64,000 nt of DNA. It comes from Rodentibacter caecimuris. GTDB taxonomy: Bacteria > Pseudomonadota > Gammaproteobacteria > Enterobacterales > Pasteurellaceae. A program made the position numbers and the translations under genes. The notes beneath the pieces are model-generated. The model was not told where the DNA came from and did no database searches. It saw only the letters and a program-made list of their open reading frames with translations. The stretch lies in NCBI RefSeq assembly GCF_024622045.1, contig NZ_JANKBP010000003.1; one strand, 5' to 3'. Below, piece after piece: positions 59,345 through 64,000 of this stretch; within the stretch, counting starts at the first letter, position 1; every line of letters begins with the position of its first letter.

Positions 59345-60190
59345 TTAAAACTTATAAACTAAATTATCCTCATAAGAGACTTGATAATTTAACTTGGCAT
59401 TGACAACTATTCGTTTTGCCCCCTCAAATGCCTGCCAATTATCCACTTTATCTTCAACCATATACTCAATAAACCGAATGAATTCTGATTTAGTCGAACT
59501 GAAGAAAATATAGGGTGGTCGAGCGATATTGATTAATCGAAGAAAGTCGATTAAATCAAAATAAGTCGCCTGTTTATAGCTTTCTTGTTTTGTACAAAGA
59601 TACGGCGGATCTAACACAAACAATGCTTGTGGATTGTCCGAAAATTTAGGCAGCAAGGTATGAAATGACTCCCTGATAATCTCAACACCGTCCAAATAGC
59701 CATCCGCCTTTGGATAATCTGATTGGCGAATACAGTGCCAAAAATCGTGGCGGAATAAATCATCAAGCGTTGCCACTTGCTGACCGCTAAACAGCAACCA
59801 ACTCGCCAAGCAATTTAGGTCTTTGTAACCCTCAAAGTTTTGAATGATTCTGACGCATTCTGCCTTGCATTCCTTCGTCATTCGCTTATTTTTTGGCATA
59901 GCGTTACTAACCGTTGCATAAAGTTGGGTGCGTAATGCATTCGTGTCATCAATATGCGCCAATCTTTCTGAATAACCATCGAAGTCATTATAAATAACGC
60001 GCGCTTTCGGTTTTAGTCGTTTGGCGGTATGACTTAATAAACCGCTACCACCAAAAGTATCAATAATCGTCCAACCTTCGCCATCGTTAGGAATATTGTC
60101 ATTTAAGATTTGCTCAAAATGCTTGAGAAACATCCGTTTTTGACCGACAAACGGGAGTGGGGCTTGTTTGAAAATTTTTTGATTTGCCAT
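59345..60190 (-). CDS. D12-class DNA adenine-N6 methyltransferase
   Basis: The 281-residue protein has the D12 (Dam-type) class motifs: SAM-binding PFVGQKR at 13-19, IIDTFGGSGLLSHTAKR at 42-58 and catalytic DPPY at 194-197. It should methylate adenine N6 in an unknown target site, probably protecting phage DNA from restriction. It lies 57 nt downstream of the Com-like gene, the place of mom in phage Mu. A ribosome-binding site AAGGA precedes the ATG. Confidence 0.88.
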   Translation of the reverse strand: MANQKIFKQAPLPFVGQKRMFLKHFEQILNDNIPNDGEGWTIIDTFGGSGLLSHTAKRLKPKARVIYNDFDGYSERLAHIDDTNALRTQLYATVSNAMPKNKRMTKECKAECVRIIQNFEGYKDLNCLASWLLFSGQQVATLDDLFRHDFWHCIRQSDYPKADGYLDGVEIIRESFHTLLPKFSDNPQALFVLDPPYLCTKQESYKQATYFDLIDFLRLINIARPPYIFFSSTKSEFIRFIEYMVEDKVDNWQAFEGAKRIVVNAKLNYQVSYEDNLVYKF

Positions 60191-60207
60191 AGTTTTTCCT
60201 TATCTAT

Positions 60208-60234
60208 GGCGTTCTGATGCTCACGGCATTCTGA
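60208..60234 (-). promoter_or_regulatory. Direct repeats upstream of the methylase start
   Basis: On the minus strand TCAGAAYGCC occurs twice, at 60225-60234 and 60208-60217 (17-nt period), 18 nt before the methylase ATG and just upstream of its AAGGA. This is where an RNA-binding Com-like activator could act; the link is inferred. Confidence 0.4.
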
Positions 60235-60247
60235 CACTCAAATCAAG

Positions 60248-60367
60248 TTATTTAATATAATTAATTGTTTTGCAACGTGAGCATTTGATTTCTAAATAAC
60301 CAACCGGACCCACTTTAGCTAATAATTTGTTACAAAATGAGCAACGAATTGCTTTAATGGACTGCAT
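60248..60367 (-). CDS. com: Com-like zinc-finger translational regulator
   Basis: A 39-residue protein with a four-cysteine zinc finger: Cys9-X2-Cys12 (CSFCNKLL) and Cys29-X2-Cys32 (CSRCKTIN). It matches the phage Mu Com family, whose founder opens an mRNA hairpin to allow translation of the DNA-modification gene mom. The start is ATG 60367 after AAGGGAA; the longer frame to 60469 runs through a GC-rich hairpin and is rejected. Here the downstream gene is an adenine methylase instead of mom. Confidence 0.85.
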   Translation of the reverse strand: MQSIKAIRCSFCNKLLAKVGPVGYLEIKCSRCKTINYIK

Positions 60368-60401
60368 ATATTTTCCCTTGTAAAAAGATTTGTTACAATC
60401 T

Positions 60402-60425
60402 GCCCGCCTTGCGCAAGGTGGCGGC
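60402..60425 (-). promoter_or_regulatory. GC-rich palindrome upstream of com
   Basis: CCTTGCGCAAGG at 60407-60418 is a perfect 12-bp palindrome, flanked by pairing GCCCG / GGCGGC arms, in the 138-nt gap between the peptidase gene and com. It may be a terminator-like or regulatory hairpin for com. Confidence 0.45.
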
Positions 60426-60505
60426 ACATGGCTATATGCAGGTAGGTCTGCGTAGCTGGTAACAACCACAGTGCGATGTAGTTGTTATCGCCGTCTTTTC
60501 ATTAT

Positions 60506-61009
60506 TTAACTTTGCGCAGGGTAAACCTCCTTCTGATACATTGCCGCGAGTTGATTTGGGCTAAACCGCCAGCCTTCTTCGCTATCAAAAATTGCGTTAA
60601 AACACCACTCGCTACAAAAATACTTACTGCGTTTTTGCTTAATGCCAAGCGCAATACCTATTGCTCCCCACCAGTCGTATTTTTTGCCTTTTGTGAGCTC
60701 ATAATAGTAACGGATTTGAGCTTCACTGATACCTTCAAGCGGAATTAAATCCCACTTAGAGCTATCACTCACGTCAATCTGCTTACACCGCACACCGCCG
60801 TCTTGCACAGAAGATGAGTAACAATCATAGTAAATTTCGTGTTCGTAATGCTTGCCACCGGTAAATACCGTGCTCTTAACAACAAGTTCACAATGCGAAT
60901 ACTCGCCTTTAGTAAAAAATCGTGTTGCTGCATCGGCAAGAGCTTTTATCGGTTCTTTACGCCAGTTTCGTTTGTTTTTATAAAGTGCCAAATAAACCGG
61001 ATTATTCAT
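60506..61009 (-). CDS. YiiX-like (permuted NlpC/P60) cysteine peptidase family protein
   Basis: The 167-residue soluble protein has the circularly permuted NlpC/P60 pattern: His39 in EYSHCELVV near the N-terminus and Cys132 in KYFCSEWCFNAI near the C-terminus. Relatives include YiiX/YebB proteins, some with amidase or thioesterase activity. It begins inside the end of the fibre-assembly gene (8-nt overlap), so it belongs to the tail operon. A role in host-wall processing or host-membrane lipid attack is a guess. Confidence 0.7.
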   Translation of the reverse strand: MNNPVYLALYKNKRNWRKEPIKALADAATRFFTKGEYSHCELVVKSTVFTGGKHYEHEIYYDCYSSSVQDGGVRCKQIDVSDSSKWDLIPLEGISEAQIRYYYELTKGKKYDWWGAIGIALGIKQKRSKYFCSEWCFNAIFDSEEGWRFSPNQLAAMYQKEVYPAQS

Positions 61010-61610
61010 TGATTACCTCCGAGAACGTATCGGTCCAACCATCGCTAAAATCATAGTCAAGCGGGTTTTCTGCTTGTTCCATTAACTGCTTGTGACGTTC
61101 GGCGTTGGCAAAATCCGCTTGTTCATCATCAATCAGTTGCAACGATAGCTCATCTAAAATTGCTTTAGTAAATGGCACGAAAGTGTTGTCCATTGTCTTC
61201 CACATCATGTCGCTTGGCAGTTGTGGTAGCGTTCGCATAAAGGTGTATTGCTGTCGGCTTTCATCGTTAGAGTGAAACCACTTATCGGCAGATTTAACAT
61301 ACACGCCAGCCCGTAAATTATCGTACCGTTTTTGTTTGATTTTTTCCCACATCAAAGCACGTTGTTCATTTAAGAGTGCGGTCTGTTTTTCAGATGAAAT
61401 TATCCATTCGCCCTCTTTTAACTCGTGTGCAGGGCTTGGTTGCGGTTCAATCAGTATAGGCTTTCCTTGTTTATCACTGACGATTTGTTTTCCTTGCGCT
61501 TGTCCCTCAAGCAACTCAACATAGTTTTCTTCGGTAATTTCGATTGCGCCTTCTGGCACAAACCCGCCAAAATCATCATGAAAAAATCCGTCTTTATAGT
61601 AAATTGCCAT
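61002..61610 (-). CDS. Tail fibre assembly protein
   Basis: A 202-residue phage chaperone for the tail fibre. It has the N-terminal MAIYYKDGFFHDDFGGFVPEGAIEITEENYVELLEGQAQGK segment typical of Caudoviricetes fibre-assembly (Tfa-like) proteins, then QALMWEKIKQKRYDNLRAGVYV-like and a DUF4376-type C-terminal region. The ATG at 61610 overlaps the fibre stop (TAATG) with GGGAG upstream; ATG 61619 has no spacing to that site. Confidence 0.85.
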   Translation of the reverse strand: MAIYYKDGFFHDDFGGFVPEGAIEITEENYVELLEGQAQGKQIVSDKQGKPILIEPQPSPAHELKEGEWIISSEKQTALLNEQRALMWEKIKQKRYDNLRAGVYVKSADKWFHSNDESRQQYTFMRTLPQLPSDMMWKTMDNTFVPFTKAILDELSLQLIDDEQADFANAERHKQLMEQAENPLDYDFSDGWTDTFSEVINE

Positions 61611-63127
61611 TATTTCCATCTCCCGATTGCCAAAAATTGCAAGCGACTCAAACCTTGATTAGGATGACCATGCTCATAGTTATACCAATATAATGTCGTG
61701 TTTGTTGATTTAGTAAGTATATTTACTCCTGCATCATGATAGTCCTCTAGAGAGGTGGTAATGCTGCCAAATACTATGGGTTTATCAATAAAAGACGTAG
61801 CCCAAGTTAATTGTTTTTGCCCATAACCGCCCAGTCCGGAGTTAGCGCCGAAAATATCATTGAATTCAGCGAAATAAGTCTGAATCATCGTTCCGTCTGG
61901 ATAGCGTCTAACTTCGAAATTACCAATTTTTCGATAGGTAAAATCTTCAAGTAATGCCAGCGTACCGCCTTTTTTCCTCAAAGAAACCGTATTAATATTT
62001 GTTCCGTTTGCTTCCCTATACATGATAGTTAGCATGTTCTCTGCGGAGTGGGGATTCCCTTCAAATCTGACATAGCGACCGGATAAATTTTTTAGGTTAA
62101 ATCCCGTCCAATCCGCACCTTCCAGAATCATCCCCGGCGCGACAAGCGTTTTATTTGAGTAAACCGAATTCGCAAGCAATTCGAGTGAGGTATTATCAGT
62201 GTAATTGAGCACGACAACATCGTTACTCGTACTGTTTCGTAGTCCGACAGCATATTTATTCACTCCGCGTCTTTGACCTTTAAGCAATGAATCAGCCGTA
62301 TCAATGACTAAATTTCCTGTCATTGTGTCGCCGTCTTTAGATACTCTGTTTAATCCGTCAATACGTTTCCAGTCATTCCAGTTATTGCTTGCATTACGAC
62401 CTCTTGCATAGATGTAATTACTATCAAAAGGGATATAAAGCTGTTGTGCACCGTAGCCTGAGCTACCCGTTACCATCAGCTTTCCAGCTTGTTGTATCGG
62501 ATAATGTCGAGCGGCAGTCGAATTTATATTTGCATTTTGCCCATAAATACCGGGAGCAGTAACGTTGTTTAAATCTTCATCTGATAACGCAAGTCCAAAC
62601 GCTCGTCTGTTTGCATTGTTGTTAGCATTATCAGCCGCGTTTTTCGCTTCAACGCCTTTGTCGTAAGCCGTTTTAGCGGCTAAACTTGTCGCCACCGTAT
62701 CACCGCTACTACTATTGACAGAAGAAGATTTTTTGCTGTTTGGGATGTAGTTTTGCGCCACATTTTGTTGTAATTGCGCAGTTTGTTGAGCGAGTTTCTT
62801 CCCACCCTTAGCCGTCAGCACTAAATTTTCACTATCCACTCCGGTGTCACTGGTTGCTTGCCAGATACCTTTTTGTGATGTTGTACCAGCCGGCAATTTA
62901 TGACTATGTCCGGCTTCATCGGCAGTACTTGTACTGTCAGCAGTTAAATCCTTCGGCGTGGATTTTTTACCAAATAGTGCTAACGCCTTTTTAAGCCATA
63001 AGGTTCGGTTAGCGAGTTGTTTGATAGGCTTATTCGTAATACCATCTTCACCCCCTAACACCGGGTCGTTTTCTTCAATTTGATAGATGCCATCTTCCCA
63101 CTTTTCTTGTTCTTTCAGGTTAGCCAT
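61610..63127 (-). CDS. Prophage tail fibre protein
   Basis: The 505-residue protein begins with a conserved phage fibre N-terminal domain (WEDGIYQIEENDPVLGGEDGITNKPIKQLANRTLWLKKAL), then repeat-like GTTSQKGIWQATSDTGVDSENLVLTAKGGKKLAQQ, the pyocin-knob-like SDEDLNNVTAPGIYGQNAN...YIPFDSNYIYARGRN, and a C-terminal receptor-binding part ending RLQFLAIGRWK. It should determine host recognition. It follows tail protein I by 27 nt and is coupled to the assembly gene. Confidence 0.9.
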   Translation of the reverse strand: MANLKEQEKWEDGIYQIEENDPVLGGEDGITNKPIKQLANRTLWLKKALALFGKKSTPKDLTADSTSTADEAGHSHKLPAGTTSQKGIWQATSDTGVDSENLVLTAKGGKKLAQQTAQLQQNVAQNYIPNSKKSSSVNSSSGDTVATSLAAKTAYDKGVEAKNAADNANNNANRRAFGLALSDEDLNNVTAPGIYGQNANINSTAARHYPIQQAGKLMVTGSSGYGAQQLYIPFDSNYIYARGRNASNNWNDWKRIDGLNRVSKDGDTMTGNLVIDTADSLLKGQRRGVNKYAVGLRNSTSNDVVVLNYTDNTSLELLANSVYSNKTLVAPGMILEGADWTGFNLKNLSGRYVRFEGNPHSAENMLTIMYREANGTNINTVSLRKKGGTLALLEDFTYRKIGNFEVRRYPDGTMIQTYFAEFNDIFGANSGLGGYGQKQLTWATSFIDKPIVFGSITTSLEDYHDAGVNILTKSTNTTLYWYNYEHGHPNQGLSRLQFLAIGRWK

Positions 63128-63154
63128 AAAACATCCTTTAAATAAGGTTTAAAT

Positions 63155-63721
63155 CTAGTTTGAACCGTGGTTATAACTGCCGTTATAGCGCACTTTATTG
63201 TTGTATCGAATCGGTACAGCTTTATAATCCAGCACCGCAAGAGTGCAGCGTGCCGGGGCAAAGTTACGTAAGATTTTGCGTAATTTTTGCCCTTGTTCGT
63301 TAGTGATGGGTTGATTTAAGCGGATGGCGTAATATGCCCATTTGTCGCTTAAAGGGATTCCTTGCACGAATTTATGTTCATAGGTTCGGGCTTTTAAGCC
63401 CTCGTCAATATCAATCTCACCAAAACCTAAACGACGCAACACTTCACGAATCGCCCAAGGTGTCCCTTTGTAACGATGTAATTCAATTGCCGCTTTAATC
63501 AGCTCCCGTTTAGAGCGATCACTCTCCGCTAAAAACTCACCGTCATAACCGGTGACACTCCATTTTTCCGCAAGCAGCGGAATAAACTCGTCATCCAGTA
63601 GCTCTACAAGCGTGGTCATGATTTTGCTTGTATCCAATCGTGAAAGCAGTAGGCTTAAATCCGCTAGGGCTTTATATTTCACCTCTTGCTCAATAATGTC
63701 TGCGTAAGTCAATTTAGCCAT
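63155..63721 (-). CDS. Phage tail protein I (P2-like baseplate)
   Basis: The 188-residue protein is related to P2 gpI, a baseplate component: LAEKWSVTGYDGEFLAESDRSKRELIKAAIELHRYKGTPWAIREVLRRLGFGEI is the family core, and a C-terminal RKILRNFAPARCTLAVLDYK segment follows. ATG 63721 gives the natural start (MAKLTYADII); the longer frame to 63805 lies in the upstream gene. It overlaps the end of gene J by 8 nt. Confidence 0.9.
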   Translation of the reverse strand: MAKLTYADIIEQEVKYKALADLSLLLSRLDTSKIMTTLVELLDDEFIPLLAEKWSVTGYDGEFLAESDRSKRELIKAAIELHRYKGTPWAIREVLRRLGFGEIDIDEGLKARTYEHKFVQGIPLSDKWAYYAIRLNQPITNEQGQKLRKILRNFAPARCTLAVLDYKAVPIRYNNKVRYNGSYNHGSN

Positions 63722-64000
63722 TGCTACGCTCCGGTGATATGTCGATATTGATTGCGGTGCAATTTGCCCATTCGGTTTCGCCCACGATGATTTTTGCCGG
63801 CGCAATTAAAATTACGTCATACACGCCCTCAACACGCAATGCGCTGATAATCGCTGACGGCACAACATCAATACCGAGTTTCTTGGTTTTATCGGATAAA
63901 TACAATTGCAGGGCGTCACGGGCTTTAGTTTTGACGATATCTTCACGATAGCCGTCTAATAACGTGAGAGTGACGTTAATTTGATAGTCTCGCTTGGTTG
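63714..64000 (-). CDS. Baseplate assembly protein J, C-terminal part, cut by window edge
   Basis: The reading frame enters from beyond 64000 without a stop and ends at 63714. The 94 visible residues include YQINVTLTLLDGYREDIVKTKAR, LGIDVVPSAIISALRVEGVYDVILIAP and CTAINIDISPERSNG, matching the C-terminus of P2 gpJ-type baseplate proteins. The J-I-fibre-assembly order is that of P2-like tails. The internal TTG at 63905 is not a real start. Confidence 0.85.
   Translation of the reverse strand, partial: TKRDYQINVTLTLLDGYREDIVKTKARDALQLYLSDKTKKLGIDVVPSAIISALRVEGVYDVILIAPAKIIVGETEWANCTAINIDISPERSNG

Noticed and set aside
60368..60469. N-terminal extension of the Com protein
   Set aside because: It crosses a GC-rich palindrome and lacks family similarity; ATG 60367 has a proper ribosome-binding site.
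63714..63905. 63-aa ORF as a separate protein
   Set aside because: The frame is open beyond it to the window end and continues a baseplate J sequence; the TTG is internal.

Overview
The window is a piece of chromosome from a Pasteurellaceae bacterium of the Haemophilus/Aggregatibacter branch. The main evidence is the many copies of the Haemophilus-type DNA uptake sequence (AAGTGCGGT / ACCGCACTT), inside genes, between genes and as inverted pairs acting as terminators. Gene content and order (infC-rpmI-rplT, rnfABCDGE-nth, matP-lonH-fabA, recB-recD, purEK-aspC-pepN, urease) agree, as does the AT-rich composition. A urea transporter of the Actinobacillus type sits in front of the urease operon. 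I do not assign a species.

Layout. 0.5-1.9 kb: translation operon infC (AUU start)-rpmI-rplT with a structured leader. 2.0-3.9 kb: uup. 4.0-12.4 kb (minus): SNF-family Na+ symporter, nth and the complete rnfABCDGE operon; rnfC has a tail of 44-residue repeats, five of which carry an uptake sequence at exact 132-bp spacing, and a 27-codon membrane ORF lies between rnfA and rnfB. 12.5-15.4 kb: yccS-like FUSC transporter and a DUF2057 exported protein. 15.7-22.9 kb: a sugar operon (malQ, malP, an EEP-fold phosphatase, a PTS IICB) divergent from a TreR-like GntR regulator. Together these look like a maltose PTS / maltose-6'-phosphate phosphatase route joined to the MalPQ pathway.

23-35 kb: housekeeping genes ytfE, acyP, yqcC-truC-yoaH, cspD, matP, lonH, fabA (with a FadR-like site), ybaK, usg, adeP, ychN and the envelope lipid pair ydbH-ynbE. 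35-43 kb: recB-recD-grxB, dps, cdd. 43.3-49.6 kb (minus): urea transporter and ureABCEFGD, with hairpins between gene blocks. 49.8-55.6 kb: aspC, purK, purE and pepN, with a PurR box between purE and pepN. 55.6-56.1 kb holds only decayed coding sequence. 56.1-58.3 kb: lysO and cytX.

58.4-64 kb is the end of a prophage. From the right edge leftward on the minus strand come baseplate J (cut by the window), tail protein I, tail fibre, fibre assembly protein, a YiiX-like peptidase, a Com-like zinc-finger regulator and a D12-class adenine methylase, then an orphan 88-aa gene on the plus strand and an integrase C-terminal fragment. The tail genes look P2-like, while the Com-methylase pair recalls the com-mom module of phage Mu.

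All assignments come from reading the sequence and recalled family knowledge; no database search was run.
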